From the NCBI RefSeq assembly GCF_002863585.1, contig NZ_PGUY01000071.1, forward strand, positions 1-47,802: a stretch of DNA of 47,802 nucleotides, written 5' to 3'. Under the pieces are notes generated by a model. That model saw only the letters and a program-made list of their open reading frames with translations, did no database searches and had not been told where the DNA came from. The translations under genes and the position numbers were made by a program. Numbering within the stretch: position 1 is the first letter of the stretch; each line of letters starts with the position of its first letter. The stretch comes from Peribacillus deserti (lineage in GTDB: Bacteria > Bacillota > Bacilli > Bacillales > DSM-1321). Positions 17,549 through 26,776 of the stretch are shown here, piece by piece.

Positions 17549-18008
17549 CCTCCACGACAGCCATCAGAGAAATGTATTTCCTTAACTGCTCAGCCTCCAT
17601 ATAATCTAAGGCCGGAATTTCATGGGTTGTAGCGGCTGTTGAGATTTCCACGGATGAAAGTCCATATTTTGCTAGAATGGGACCTTGCCTTGTATCCACA
17701 TGCTGCACCCTCACCATGGGGACAAGTGTCCTCCTGATGACGAACAGCCCCTTTTGAATTTCTATCTCCTTTTCTCTAACTTCATACCTCCAGTGTTTGA
17801 TCCTGAGAGAGGGTAGAACGAATACAGCAATGACTGTACCTGCAGCAGCTAGAATAAAAAGTACGACAGGAATCCACTTAGGAATATCAAAAAGTGCAGA
17901 AAGAACAACAGCACCTGCTGCAATTCCCCACTCGATCAGCGAAAACAAAAAACCGCTGACTCTCCAAACTTGAACAGCCTTTGTTGATATTTGATTTTTC
18001 GGTTCCAA
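17535..18008 (-). CDS. ydbS: PH-like (DUF304) membrane protein YdbS
   Basis: A 157-residue partner of YdbT. Two hydrophobic helices (about 15-35 and 40-65) are followed by one bPH2 domain, with RYEVREKEIEIQKGLFVIRR and VPMVRVQHVDTRQGPILAKY. The start is a TTG with GAGGAA upstream. It is translated ahead of and overlapping ydbT, suggesting a membrane complex of the two products. Confidence 0.88.
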   Translation of the reverse strand: MEPKNQISTKAVQVWRVSGFLFSLIEWGIAAGAVVLSALFDIPKWIPVVLFILAAAGTVIAVFVLPSLRIKHWRYEVREKEIEIQKGLFVIRRTLVPMVRVQHVDTRQGPILAKYGLSSVEISTAATTHEIPALDYMEAEQLRKYISLMAVVEDDDV

Positions 18009-18186
18009 TTTTTATTCCTCAATTCTTCCTGTTCATCTACAGAAAGTATACTATATTTGTAAAAACCGAACACTTCTTACTTAAAGCTGATACATAAGAA
18101 GAGGCGTGTATCGCCATGTACCCTCCCAGCCGCATGCGTACAAAGCGAGTGCCTGCAGTTTTACCCCCAAAGACAATCGAATGTAC

Positions 18187-18212
18187 AAAAAAACCTGCTA
18201 GTGTTAAGCAGG
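18187..18212 (-). terminator. Terminator of uvsE
   Basis: The stem CCTGCT/AGCAGG (18194-18199 and 18207-18212) is followed on the minus strand by seven T. It lies just after uvsE, so the short reading frame at 18037-18225 is probably not a gene. Confidence 0.8.
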
Positions 18213-18221
18213 CTTTCTCTT

Positions 18222-19193
18222 TCAAAGGATTTCAAAACTCGCAGCATCAATAAATCGGATTTGCTTATATTGCTTTAAATCACGTACTAATGAAAACAGA
18301 GCTTCATCTTTTTGTTTTGCCTCGATCATGCAGTCTATTTGAGGAACACTTCCTTTAATCTTTTCAAGAAATTCTATAAACATTGAACTGTCCACTAGAT
18401 CGGCATGAGCCCTGAATTCTTTTTCAGATCGCGGGCTTGAGATATGCATCTTGATTGGAAGCTCGGAAAAATCCCAAGTATCCACTATCCTCTCCCAGCT
18501 GTCTCCCCAATTCCTTTCATCCCTATTGTGCGCCAAGTGATGATGGTAATCAAAAACGAGCGGGATCCCCAGCTTTTCACATAGATATAAAGTATCTTTT
18601 AACGTAAAAGTTGTATCATCATTTTCCAGCATGATCATTTTCTGCAGTGATGCCGGCAGCAGTCCCCAATTATGGATAAACTGTTCTAATGCTTTTTCGA
18701 TATCATTATAGCCCCCGCCAACATGTACCACACATCTATGTTCAGGATTAATACCCAACCCCTTCAGAAGACCATGGTGCATTCTTAATGTTTTAATCGA
18801 CATATTGAGAATATCTTTATCAGTACCGTTCAGAATGACAAAATGATCAGGATGAAAATCCACCCGGAAATCCGGATGTTCGCTGAGAAATGTGTGGATT
18901 TGTTCCATTGCAGTTTTCAGGGGGCGGAGGTAGTTCCAGTGTGGAAGCTCCTCATGGTTCGCAAGCGGGATTATACGAGAACTAAAGCGAAAAAAACGTA
19001 TATCATTTGCAAGATTATGCTTTAAGAGCCGGAGGCAGTTTTCTAAATTGGAAACAGCAATTCTCTCAAGTTTTCTAATTGCCGCTTCCCTGTCTGCTAT
19101 TTTGGAAAACTGGGCAAATGTCATCGTTTTAGAAGGAGAAGCATTCTGTACGTGCATGCTCATAGCTACGTACCCTAGGCGAACTATCGTCAT
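18222..19193 (-). CDS. uvsE: UV damage DNA endonuclease UvsE (UVDE family)
   Basis: A 323-residue TIM-barrel endonuclease that nicks 5' of UV photoproducts. It starts with VRLGYVAMSMHVQNASPSKT and has the metal-binding motifs DFHPDHFVIL (about 123-132), HVGGGYNDIEKA, LENDDTTF and FDYHHHLAHN. The length equals B. subtilis UvsE (320). It sits between ydbS and cshA, a different place from B. subtilis. A GGAGGG ribosome site precedes the ATG. Monocistronic with its own terminator. Confidence 0.95.
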   Translation of the reverse strand: MTIVRLGYVAMSMHVQNASPSKTMTFAQFSKIADREAAIRKLERIAVSNLENCLRLLKHNLANDIRFFRFSSRIIPLANHEELPHWNYLRPLKTAMEQIHTFLSEHPDFRVDFHPDHFVILNGTDKDILNMSIKTLRMHHGLLKGLGINPEHRCVVHVGGGYNDIEKALEQFIHNWGLLPASLQKMIMLENDDTTFTLKDTLYLCEKLGIPLVFDYHHHLAHNRDERNWGDSWERIVDTWDFSELPIKMHISSPRSEKEFRAHADLVDSSMFIEFLEKIKGSVPQIDCMIEAKQKDEALFSLVRDLKQYKQIRFIDAASFEIL

Positions 19194-19310
19194 ACATATT
19201 CCCTCCGCTGTTAGATATCTATAAGTATGTCCGTTAATGTACTAATGCAGTCTTATTTTTAGTAAAGCAATTTGTGAGACTCCGCATTTGGAGGATACCA
19301 CATATAAAGC

Positions 19311-19336
19311 AAAAAGAGACCCCGATATGGGATCCC
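19311..19336 (-). terminator. Terminator of cshA
   Basis: GGGATCCC and GGGGTCTC (19329-19336 and 19316-19323) pair with two wobbles and are followed on the minus strand by TTTTTGC. The hairpin lies just beyond the cshA stop. Confidence 0.6.
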
Positions 19337-19347
19337 TTTCGATTATA

Positions 19348-20829
19348 TTAATACTGTTTGTTTTCTCTCTTTTGACCTTGTCCGCCTCTGCCAGCAGGTT
19401 TTCTGCCGCGTTTTTGGCCCCAGTCTTTACGGTTGTTGGTAGTTGAACCTCTTCCGCTTCTTCCGCCGCCGCGGTTACCTTGGTATCCGCCGCGATCGCG
19501 TTTACTGAATGCCGGTGCTTCTTCAGTCAGCTTGATTGGAGTTTGGTCTGGTTCTTTAGCCATAATCTTGATAACAGCTGCAAGCAAGTCTGTAGCATCA
19601 TGCTTACTTAACAAATCTTCAGCTGTTGCTACATATAGAGAAAAATCTTCGCCTTCTACTGCAGAAAGAATTTTATCCATAACCGCTTTTTGCTGACCTT
19701 CAATCGCTTCGCTTAGGGTTGGCGGCTTCATTTTGTCCATTTTTTTCTTAGTTGTATTTTCAATAGCATACAGCTGTGATCTTTCTCGGTATGTTACAAA
19801 AGAAACAGCTTCTCCAGTTTTACCAGCACGGCCTGTTCTTCCGATACGGTGAACATAGCTTTCTGGATCTTGAGGAATATCAAAGTTATACACGTGAGTA
19901 ACACCTGAAATATCAAGTCCGCGGGCTGCAACATCAGTTGCAACTAGTACGTCTATGCTGCCTTCTTTAAATTTCTTCAATACAGACATACGCTTAGCTT
20001 GTGTTAAATCACCATGAATTCCTTCTGCCATGTAGCCTCTTACATTAAGTGCAGATGATAGTTCGTCAACGCGTCTTTTCGTACGGCCGAAAACAATCGC
20101 AAGTTCTGGTGTTTGAATATCAAGCAGGCGTGTTAAAGTATCGAACTTTTCGTTTTCTTTAAGTTCAATATAAGACTGCTTAATTTTTGAAACGGTCATT
20201 TCTTTTGCTTGCACTTTAACTACTTTAGGATCGTGCATGAATTTTTCAGCAATTTTACGGATTGGTCCCGGCATTGTAGCTGAGAACAATAAAGTTTGTC
20301 TGTTTTCTTCAGGAACCTCTGATAAGATGGATTCAATATCTTCTATGAATCCCATGTTCAGCATTTCATCAGCTTCGTCAAGAACAACCGTGTTTACATT
20401 TCCTAAACGAAGCGTCTTGCGTTTAATGTGGTCTAGAAGTCTTCCAGGAGTACCGACAATAATATGCGGCTTTTTCTTTAAAGCACGGATTTGACGGTCG
20501 ATATCCTGTCCGCCATAAACAGCCATAACGCGGACACGCTTACCGAAGCCTAGTTTATAAAGCTCTTCAGAAACCTGGATTGCCAGTTCCCTTGTGGGAG
20601 CAATAACGATTCCTTGTACGTGCTCTTCATTAATCTCTATTTTTTCCATAAGAGGTATCCCAAATGCTGCAGTTTTACCTGTACCTGTTTGGGCTTGTCC
20701 GATAATATCGGATCCCTCGATAGCCAATGGGATTGTTTGTGCCTGAATTGGAGTTGCTTCTTCAAACCCCATTTTTTCGATTGATTTTATAGTGGACTTA
20801 TCCAGTCCTAATTCGCTAAACAATGTCAA
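19348..20829 (-). CDS. cshA: DEAD-box RNA helicase CshA
   Basis: A 493-residue DEAD-box helicase (B. subtilis CshA is 494). In order: Q motif [11 protein letters not shown] (21-31), Walker A AQTGTGKT (46-53), DEAD (151-154), SAT in LLFSATMP, and [10 protein letters not shown] in the second RecA domain. A glycine/arginine-rich RNA-binding tail follows ([15 protein letters not shown] and beyond). CshA works in ribosome assembly and with the RNA degradation machinery. The start is a TTG with AAAGGAG 10 nt upstream. A long structured leader may lie upstream (20975-21058). Confidence 0.96.
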   Translation of the reverse strand: MTLFSELGLDKSTIKSIEKMGFEEATPIQAQTIPLAIEGSDIIGQAQTGTGKTAAFGIPLMEKIEINEEHVQGIVIAPTRELAIQVSEELYKLGFGKRVRVMAVYGGQDIDRQIRALKKKPHIIVGTPGRLLDHIKRKTLRLGNVNTVVLDEADEMLNMGFIEDIESILSEVPEENRQTLLFSATMPGPIRKIAEKFMHDPKVVKVQAKEMTVSKIKQSYIELKENEKFDTLTRLLDIQTPELAIVFGRTKRRVDELSSALNVRGYMAEGIHGDLTQAKRMSVLKKFKEGSIDVLVATDVAARGLDISGVTHVYNFDIPQDPESYVHRIGRTGRAGKTGEAVSFVTYRERSQLYAIENTTKKKMDKMKPPTLSEAIEGQQKAVMDKILSAVEGEDFSLYVATAEDLLSKHDATDLLAAVIKIMAKEPDQTPIKLTEEAPAFSKRDRGGYQGNRGGGRSGRGSTTNNRKDWGQKRGRKPAGRGGQGQKRENKQY

Positions 20830-20974
20830 TTTTTTCGTACTCCTTTAAATAATTAAGATTTTTTTAAGATCTTAAGAAAAAGCTTTCTTATTATCGCCCA
20901 AAAGAATGGCTGAATTACATATCCATATGTAATTTTTCACTTTTCAGGGGAAATACCATTTAACATAAAAACTC

Positions 20975-21058
20975 GGTAATTAAGCCATTCCTTTAGGCAG
21001 GAGCGGCTTTCGCATGTTTTTTCAATTATTACTAGTTACGGCAATGCCGAGTTTTTTT
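20975..21058. ncRNA. Structured element upstream of cshA (unassigned)
   Basis: The outer arms AAACTCGG and CCGAGTTT enclose about 70 nt. Inner hairpins are possible on the plus strand: AAGCC with GGCTT, and CGGC-aat-GCCG directly before AGTTTTTTT. On the minus strand, the direction of cshA, the closing arm is followed by TTTTTATG, so a leader that can form a terminator is possible. I do not recognise a known riboswitch class. The rest of the 590-bp gap (20,830-21,419) has a GCCGCT-cgc-AGCGGC hairpin near 21,121-21,135 and nothing else I can name. Confidence 0.4.
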
Positions 21059-21419
21059 ATACATGAAACAGGCCTAAAACGTTTTATAGTAAGCGGTACA
21101 GCCTTCTACTTATATTAAAAGCCGCTCGCAGCGGCGAATAAGACCTCATCGCTAGGCCAATTCTAAAGTACTTCACTCTTCCCGTTATGGGAGAACCGAA
21201 AAGAAAAATCTCTTTCAAAAGAATAAAAGGCAGTAAATCAAATTCATAAATGCATACATACATGAGGCATTTATAAAATCTGGATTTCTCGCCTTAAAGA
21301 ATATGTTAACAGTATAACAAACCCTTTGCAACTAAGGAAATTTTTTGAACAGGACATCTTTTTTATTGGGAGCGCATACAAATGTTTCAATACTGCATCC
21401 CTTAACGTTCCACCATGAT

Positions 21420-22127
21420 TTATGTTTCTTTTAAAAAATGATATATTTCTTCAAACAGCTTCTCATTTTGTTTACAATGGCAGATTAAATGTTTAGATTC
21501 ATCGATAATCACCAGGCTCTTCTTACTCGAAGGAATTGACCGGTAAATATATTCCGCGCTTTTCGGAGGTACGATTCCATCCAGCCCCCCCTGAGCAATG
21601 AATGCAGGGATTTTAATTTCATTTAAGATACTCCGATGCGTTTTTACAAGCAGGTGGAATTGCCACACTGCAGAAATAGGTGTTTTGGTAATTTTCGTTT
21701 TATATCTTATAAAGAGTTCATTATTTTTCAATTGCCCGCGAAAAGCATCTCTGACCAGCTCAAGACTGTCTGCAGCTATTTGTCTCGGATTCACATATAT
21801 GGCCGCAGCACTCAATAATATAAGCTTAGACACCTGATATTTCGCAGCCAAATAACAGGCTATGATTCCACCCATTGAAAATCCGATCACATATACTTCC
21901 TCACATTCATGCAGCAGAGAAAGAAGGGCTTCTTCGGCCGTCTGAATCCAATCTAAATGCTTAATTCCTCTTAACGTGGCCCCGTCACCATGTCCCGGAA
22001 GCAGCGGTACGGAAATCTTCCAGGAAGTGTTATTTTGAAGATAGGCGGACAGCGGTTCAACCTCGTATGGTGACCCAGTAAATCCATGTATTAGGAGACA
22101 GCCTGTTTTTTTACCACCAGCAATCAT
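21420..22127 (-). CDS. Alpha/beta hydrolase, carboxylesterase / monoacylglycerol lipase type
   Basis: A 235-residue alpha/beta hydrolase of the Est30-like esterase group. LLIHGFTGSP (11-20) gives the oxyanion-hole region. The nucleophile is Ser84 in IGFSMGG, the acid is the Asp in QGGLDGIVP, and the catalytic His is in DESKHLI near the C terminus. It is probably cytoplasmic, since there is no signal peptide. The natural substrate is not evident. It precedes cshA on the same strand but is separated by nearly 600 bp, so it is not clearly in an operon with it. Confidence 0.85.
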   Translation of the reverse strand: MIAGGKKTGCLLIHGFTGSPYEVEPLSAYLQNNTSWKISVPLLPGHGDGATLRGIKHLDWIQTAEEALLSLLHECEEVYVIGFSMGGIIACYLAAKYQVSKLILLSAAAIYVNPRQIAADSLELVRDAFRGQLKNNELFIRYKTKITKTPISAVWQFHLLVKTHRSILNEIKIPAFIAQGGLDGIVPPKSAEYIYRSIPSSKKSLVIIDESKHLICHCKQNEKLFEEIYHFLKET

Positions 22128-22200
22128 ACTATCACCAGCCGGGTTCGATTTTATACATTATACCCTGACCTTGATCCATTTAATCAGAGCATCGTGTAAA

Positions 22201-22231
22201 CCAAAAGAGACAGCCCATGGCCGTCTCTTCA
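22201..22231 (-). terminator. Terminator after the YdeI/OmdA-like gene
   Basis: The arms AGAGAC and GTCTCT enclose a small loop with ATGGCC. The minus-strand arm is followed by TTTTGGTTT. Confidence 0.65.
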
Positions 22232-22234
22232 CAA

Positions 22235-22894
22235 TTATTTTGCATATGGGTTTTTATAACCCGCTTTTAGTTTAACAAGTGTTTCTTTAAGACGTTTTTC
22301 TCTTGTTTCCTGTCTTTTCGCGGAAACAATCCAATCAATGTAAGCCTGCTGATAGGATGGTGCCAGATCAGCAAATTTCAACTTTGATTCTTTGTCAGCT
22401 TCCAGGAGTTCCAGCAATTCTTTTGGCGGCACGTTCCTCTCTGCCGGATTTTTCGGTTCCGGAGCACTGCTGCCTGCCGCTCTTTTTCTAGGGCTTGTCC
22501 CTTCCGCAGCATGCCTGAAGCGGACGGCAGACCAATCGTCATCGACAGCAATAGATGCAACCGCTTCGTACCCTTTTTTCTTAAGAAGATCCCACCCGTG
22601 GTCACGGGAAAGATTTTCGTATAATTTAGAGCTTTTCTTCGGATGGGATATCCATAACAGCCCTCCACCATCCAGGCTGTTCAGCCCCTCATCCATCCAT
22701 TGCTCCAGTTCAGAAATATTCCTGGCAAATACCTGGACAAATGAGTACTTCCTGTCTCTTTCCGGACTTAAATGGACCATAGTCCCTGGATATATTTCAA
22801 CTTCTTCATCCGTAACATAATTCTCCGGTGAATTTAACACAAGCAGGGACATTCCTTGTTTGATTTGAAGCTTTTTCGAAATATCCTTCAGCAT
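22235..22894 (-). CDS. YdeI/OmpD-associated (OmdA)-like protein
   Basis: About 219 residues. The C-terminal 60 residues (FADLAPSYQQAYIDWIVSAK, then RQETREKRLKETLVKLKAG) match the OmdA/YdeI family. The N-terminal half (LVLNSPENYV, then LLWISHPKKSS and WDLLKKKGYEAVASIAVDDD) looks like the small domain often fused to it in DUF3052-like proteins. A low-complexity linker (about 130-160) joins the two. The function is unknown. The ATG has GGAAAGGA upstream. It is 27 nt downstream of murF on the same strand, so co-transcription is likely. Confidence 0.7.
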   Translation of the reverse strand: MLKDISKKLQIKQGMSLLVLNSPENYVTDEEVEIYPGTMVHLSPERDRKYSFVQVFARNISELEQWMDEGLNSLDGGGLLWISHPKKSSKLYENLSRDHGWDLLKKKGYEAVASIAVDDDWSAVRFRHAAEGTSPRKRAAGSSAPEPKNPAERNVPPKELLELLEADKESKLKFADLAPSYQQAYIDWIVSAKRQETREKRLKETLVKLKAGYKNPYAK

Positions 22895-22921
22895 AGGACC
22901 GATCCTTTCCACGATATATTT

Positions 22922-24301
22922 TTATTTACCTTGCAGGGATTGTACAACGTCCTCAAGCTGTACCCCTCTGGATGCCTTAAAAAGAATTAAATCATTTGCA
23001 GAAACGGTTTTTTTCAATTCCTCTATTAGTTCGGACTTATTTTCGAAAGCCAATACATTTTCTTCACGGAATTTCTGTCTGGCACCTTCGGCTATATATC
23101 TGCCCAGCGCCCCAAATGTGAATACCTTAGAAACCGAAGCTGGGTCTATTAATTCCCCGATTTTGTAATGAAAATCCTTCTCCTCTGGTCCAAGCTCAAG
23201 CATATCTCCCAGTACTAAGTATTTACGGTCAAATCCGGTAATTCCGGCGGTCAGTTCTATCGCCGCTTTCATGGAAGTAGGACTGGCATTATAGGCATCA
23301 TTAATAATGGTTTCTCCTTTTGATCCTTTCGCCATTTCCATTCTCATAGCAGTAAGCTCAAGTTCTTTAAGGCCTTCCCGTATTTTCTGAACAGGGACTC
23401 CAAGCTTCATCGCAGCTGAAATGGCCGCTAAACTGTTGAGAACATTATGAGTCCCCAGAACAGGAATTGAAAAGACTGTATCCGGAATGGCATTCACTTC
23501 AAAACTGGTTTCGGTTTGTCCGGCTGATATATTCACCGGATACAAGTCATTTGTTTCCACTCTTCCAAAAGAAGTGCATGTAAAGCCTTTCGGTTCAGTA
23601 AGACGGCTTGACAACAACGGTTCATCTCCATGATAAATCAAAGTTCCGTTCTCTTTCAGACCTTCTAATATTTCCAGCTTTGCTTCTGCAATTCCCTCTC
23701 TGGACCCTAGATCTAAAAGATGTGATTCTCCGATATTCGTAATAATTGCGATATCAGGGCGAGCCAGTTCTGACAGAAACTTAATCTCCCCCCTGCTGCT
23801 CATGCCCATCTCAAGTACAGCAGCTTCTGTATCAGGCTCCATAGAAAGAATGGTTAAAGGCAGACCAAGGTGATTATTATAATTTCCTGATGTTTTATGA
23901 ACCTTAAATACAGTACCTAGAACAGCAGCAGTCATATCTTTAGTAGTGGTTTTTCCATTGCTGCCGGTTATTCCAACCACCCTCATATCAAGCTCGTCGC
24001 GATAGCTTCTAGCAAGCGTTTGAAGAGCGATCAGTGTATCTTCTACTACGATAATCGGTAAATGGACCGGGGGATTCGGTACATCCTTTTGCCATAAAGC
24101 AGCTGCAGCCCCATCCTCTATAGCTTTTTCTACAAAGTCATGCCCATCCTGCCGCGCCCCTTTAAAGGGTACAAACAAATTACCTTGGCCAATTTTTCTA
24201 GAGTCGATCGTGACGCCCTCTATTTCAGTACTCGCAAAACCTTCCGCGCCATTTAACCCATTTACTATTCTATGAATGTCTAATAATCTCTTCTTAAACA
24301 T
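22922..24301 (-). CDS. murF: UDP-N-acetylmuramoyl-tripeptide--D-alanyl-D-alanine ligase
   Basis: A 459-residue Mur ligase that adds D-Ala-D-Ala to UDP-MurNAc-tripeptide. The ATP-binding loop is GITGSNGKTTTKD (about 111-123). The central domain has GMSSRGEI and NIGESHL, and the C-terminal domain includes NDAYNASPTSMKAA. The ATG was placed after GGAGG with 6-nt spacing; an upstream frame has no ribosome site. It follows ddl, which supplies its dipeptide substrate, but a terminator lies between them. Confidence 0.96.
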   Translation of the reverse strand: MFKKRLLDIHRIVNGLNGAEGFASTEIEGVTIDSRKIGQGNLFVPFKGARQDGHDFVEKAIEDGAAAALWQKDVPNPPVHLPIIVVEDTLIALQTLARSYRDELDMRVVGITGSNGKTTTKDMTAAVLGTVFKVHKTSGNYNNHLGLPLTILSMEPDTEAAVLEMGMSSRGEIKFLSELARPDIAIITNIGESHLLDLGSREGIAEAKLEILEGLKENGTLIYHGDEPLLSSRLTEPKGFTCTSFGRVETNDLYPVNISAGQTETSFEVNAIPDTVFSIPVLGTHNVLNSLAAISAAMKLGVPVQKIREGLKELELTAMRMEMAKGSKGETIINDAYNASPTSMKAAIELTAGITGFDRKYLVLGDMLELGPEEKDFHYKIGELIDPASVSKVFTFGALGRYIAEGARQKFREENVLAFENKSELIEELKKTVSANDLILFKASRGVQLEDVVQSLQGK

Positions 24302-24344
24302 GTAATCCTCCTGAAATCCTGTTTTTTTACAATAAACAGACATA

Positions 24345-24391
24345 AGAAAAAACAGGCAGAAGCCGGCCGCCTGAGGACTATTGCTTCTGCC
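24345..24391 (-). terminator. Terminator between ddl and murF
   Basis: The perfect 9-bp stem GGCAGAAGC/GCTTCTGCC (24355-24363 and 24383-24391) has an internal CGGCCG. On the minus strand it is followed by CTGTTTTTTC. It splits two genes that act in consecutive steps. Confidence 0.8.
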
Positions 24392-24418
24392 TAAAGTATT
24401 ACCTTAGCCTTCCTTCTA

Positions 24419-25492
24419 TTAGAAAGTATATTTAATTTTCTGCTTTTCTTCATAACGTTCAACACCGTATTGAACTAATTTTTCAATCAGCTCTGGATAT
24501 TCAACTCCTGTGTGCTTCCATAAAAGCGGGAACATACTGAACGGTGTAAACCCTGGCATAGTGTTTACCTCATTAATATAAATATCCCCCTCTTCTGTCA
24601 AAAAGAAGTCGGCACGTACCAGGCCTGAGCAATCCAGTGATTTAAAGGCAGTAATAGCCTGCTCCTTCAGTGAGTTGTACGTTTCTTCATCGAGTTCAGC
24701 TGGGATAACCATAGCGGTATCGCCATCCTCGTACTTGGCTTTGTAATCGTAGAATTCTGTTTTAGGAACAATCTCACCCGCTACCGAGCATTGAGGTTCG
24801 TCATTGCCTAAAACACCTAACTCGATTTCTCTTGCATTCACACCCTGCTCTACAATGATCTTTCTATCAAATTGGAAAGCTTCCACAAAAGCTGCTTCCA
24901 ATTCTTCCCTTGACGTACATTTGCTGATTCCAACACTTGAACCAAGGTTAGCAGGTTTGACGAAGCATGGATATCCGATCTCCGATTCGACTTTTTCATA
25001 TGAAGCTTCCCGGTCTTTTTCCCAGCCAGAACGGATAAACCACACATAGGCCACTTGCGGCAGTCCTGCCTGGGCGAAGATATTTTTCATGATTACCTTA
25101 TCCATCCCAGCAGATGACGCAAGAACACCATTTCCTACGTATGGAAGGTTCATGAGTTCAAGCATCCCCTGAACGGTACCATCTTCTCCATTAGGACCAT
25201 GTAATAAGGGAAAAATCACGTCAAATCCTTGATGATCCCCTGAATCCCTTAGAGTAAGAGCTGTATCCATAGAAACCTGTCCGGATTCTGGCTTATATTC
25301 TAATTCTTTGATTGTTTCAGCAGGTGCCGTCAGCTGCGGTCCGTTAATCCACGTTCCTTCTTCAGATATGTAGATCGGGTAGATATCAAATTTATTTAAA
25401 TCCAGTGCCTTTAGAACAGCCATGGCTGTCTGCATGGATACTTTATGTTCAGCAGATTTACCCCCGTAAAGCAGGCCCAGTTTAGTTTTCAT
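24419..25492 (-). CDS. ddl: D-alanine--D-alanine ligase
   Basis: A 357-residue ATP-grasp enzyme joining two D-alanines for the peptidoglycan stem. It has [13 protein letters not shown] (6-18), the HGPNGEDG loop (about 97-104), [15 protein letters not shown] in the ATP-grasp domain and [15 protein letters not shown] at the C-terminal site. The ATG is 8 nt after GGAGG. Alr upstream and MurF downstream complete the D-Ala branch. Confidence 0.97.
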   Translation of the reverse strand: MKTKLGLLYGGKSAEHKVSMQTAMAVLKALDLNKFDIYPIYISEEGTWINGPQLTAPAETIKELEYKPESGQVSMDTALTLRDSGDHQGFDVIFPLLHGPNGEDGTVQGMLELMNLPYVGNGVLASSAGMDKVIMKNIFAQAGLPQVAYVWFIRSGWEKDREASYEKVESEIGYPCFVKPANLGSSVGISKCTSREELEAAFVEAFQFDRKIIVEQGVNAREIELGVLGNDEPQCSVAGEIVPKTEFYDYKAKYEDGDTAMVIPAELDEETYNSLKEQAITAFKSLDCSGLVRADFFLTEEGDIYINEVNTMPGFTPFSMFPLLWKHTGVEYPELIEKLVQYGVERYEEKQKIKYTF

Positions 25493-25761
25493 TCTAAATA
25501 CCTCCAATTATGTTCAACAGATTCTATTGTAACATGTTCTCAATCAAACGAAAAAAGTTACCCGTTTTTCTTATTACCTTTATTTATAATTTAGTAACAC
25601 CATTTTTTCTAATGATTTTTATTTCCTTTTTTTACATCATATGAAAAAGAAAGCCTGGGTCGTGCAAGAAATCGAAGGCCGTTTTTTGGTTTAACCCGAA
25701 ACGTTTATTCCTATGCTTCCTTCTTGGAGCAGAGTCCGATATCGTCCAAAAAGGGGGATTT

Positions 25762-26082
25762 TTAGTGAGGAGCAACAAAACGCAGCCCAATGACCCCGAT
25801 GATTATTAGGCATAGAAACAAAATTCTCCGCAGTGATTTAGACTCTTTAAAAAATAACATGCCTATAACCACACTCCCGGCAGCCCCTATTCCAGTCCAT
25901 ACGGCATATCCGGTGCCCAGCGGGATTGTTAAGAGAGCTATGGATAAAAAATAAAAGCTTAACAGGGCGGAGATTAGCGTTAATAAGCTATAAAATGAAC
26001 TCTTGAACCCATTTGAAAGCTTCATGAACACCACAAAGCCGATTTCGCCTAATCCTGCTATAAACAAGTAAACCCAGTTCAT
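25762..26082 (-). CDS. SMR family efflux protein, subunit 2
   Basis: A 106-residue four-helix small multidrug resistance protein. It has the conserved Glu in AGLGEIGFVVFMK (Glu13), GTGYAVWTGIGAAGSVVIG and LIIIGVIGLRF at the end. It overlaps the upstream SMR gene by 4 bp, which indicates a heterodimeric pump like YkkCD (guanidinium export) or YvdRS. No guanidine riboswitch could be recognised upstream, so the substrate is left open. Confidence 0.9.
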   Translation of the reverse strand: MNWVYLFIAGLGEIGFVVFMKLSNGFKSSFYSLLTLISALLSFYFLSIALLTIPLGTGYAVWTGIGAAGSVVIGMLFFKESKSLRRILFLCLIIIGVIGLRFVAPH

Positions 26083-26423
26083 GATTTATCACCCATTTCA
26101 TCCGAGTCATCATCAGAAGTCATCTTAAGTCCAAATATCCCGCTTAACAAAATGATTAAAAAAACAATTTTAAGCAAACTGAGTGTCTCTCCTATAAACA
26201 TGCCGATAATAACCGTCCCGGCAGCTCCAATTCCAGTGAAGACTGCATAGGCAGTTCCTATGGGAATCTGTGTAAGCGATTTTGAAAACAGATAAAAACT
26301 TATGATCATAAATAGTATCGTAACAATGCTTGGGACCATTTCAGTAAATCCATATGAGTATTTTAAGCCGAATGCCCAAACAATTTCAGAAATCCCGGCG
26401 ATCAGCAAATAAATCCAGGCCAT
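26079..26423 (-). CDS. SMR family efflux protein, subunit 1
   Basis: A 114-residue SMR protein with four hydrophobic segments, the conserved Glu13 in AGISEIVWAFGLKYSYGF, and GTAYAVFTGIGAAGTVIIG. A charged tail (SDDDSDEMGDKS) resembles that of YkkC-type partners. First gene of a two-gene operon; the stop overlaps the next start. Confidence 0.9.
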   Translation of the reverse strand: MAWIYLLIAGISEIVWAFGLKYSYGFTEMVPSIVTILFMIISFYLFSKSLTQIPIGTAYAVFTGIGAAGTVIIGMFIGETLSLLKIVFLIILLSGIFGLKMTSDDDSDEMGDKS

Positions 26424-26776
26424 ATAAAGTGCCCCCTTTTTTTCATTCAGGTTTAATCTCTATTTTCATAAACAAAACCGTTACGACGAAGACCTTACGT
26501 TATTTTTACAGGGATAGCCGAAAAACATTCTCTCTTTTTGGGGGACATCAGTCTGAAGATTATCAAATATTTACTGCTAAGTCATTATTTTAGGAAATTT
26601 AATCCGATTAATTGGTTTACTCCTACGAAAAAGAGATAAAAATAAAGAAACTATTTGGGCCAGTTATATATTCACAAATAAATTGCCCTAGTTCAAAATA
26701 CTAAGAATACATAAACATTATTGCTCTAGACCCACCAAGTACCGGTTTGTTACTATCTATTATCGAGGTGAAAAAT
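26424..26776. other. Divergent intergenic region, nothing firm recognised
   Basis: An AT-rich 353-bp spacer between the SMR operon (left) and the CDF transporter (right). It must hold both promoters, but I see no convincing -35/-10 pair and no riboswitch consensus on either strand. Confidence 0.5.

Noticed and set aside
18037-18225. 62-residue reading frame after uvsE
   Set aside because: It contains the uvsE terminator and has only a TTG start without support.
26424-26600. Guanidine riboswitch before the SMR pair
   Set aside because: The conserved ykkC-motif blocks could not be found on the minus strand.
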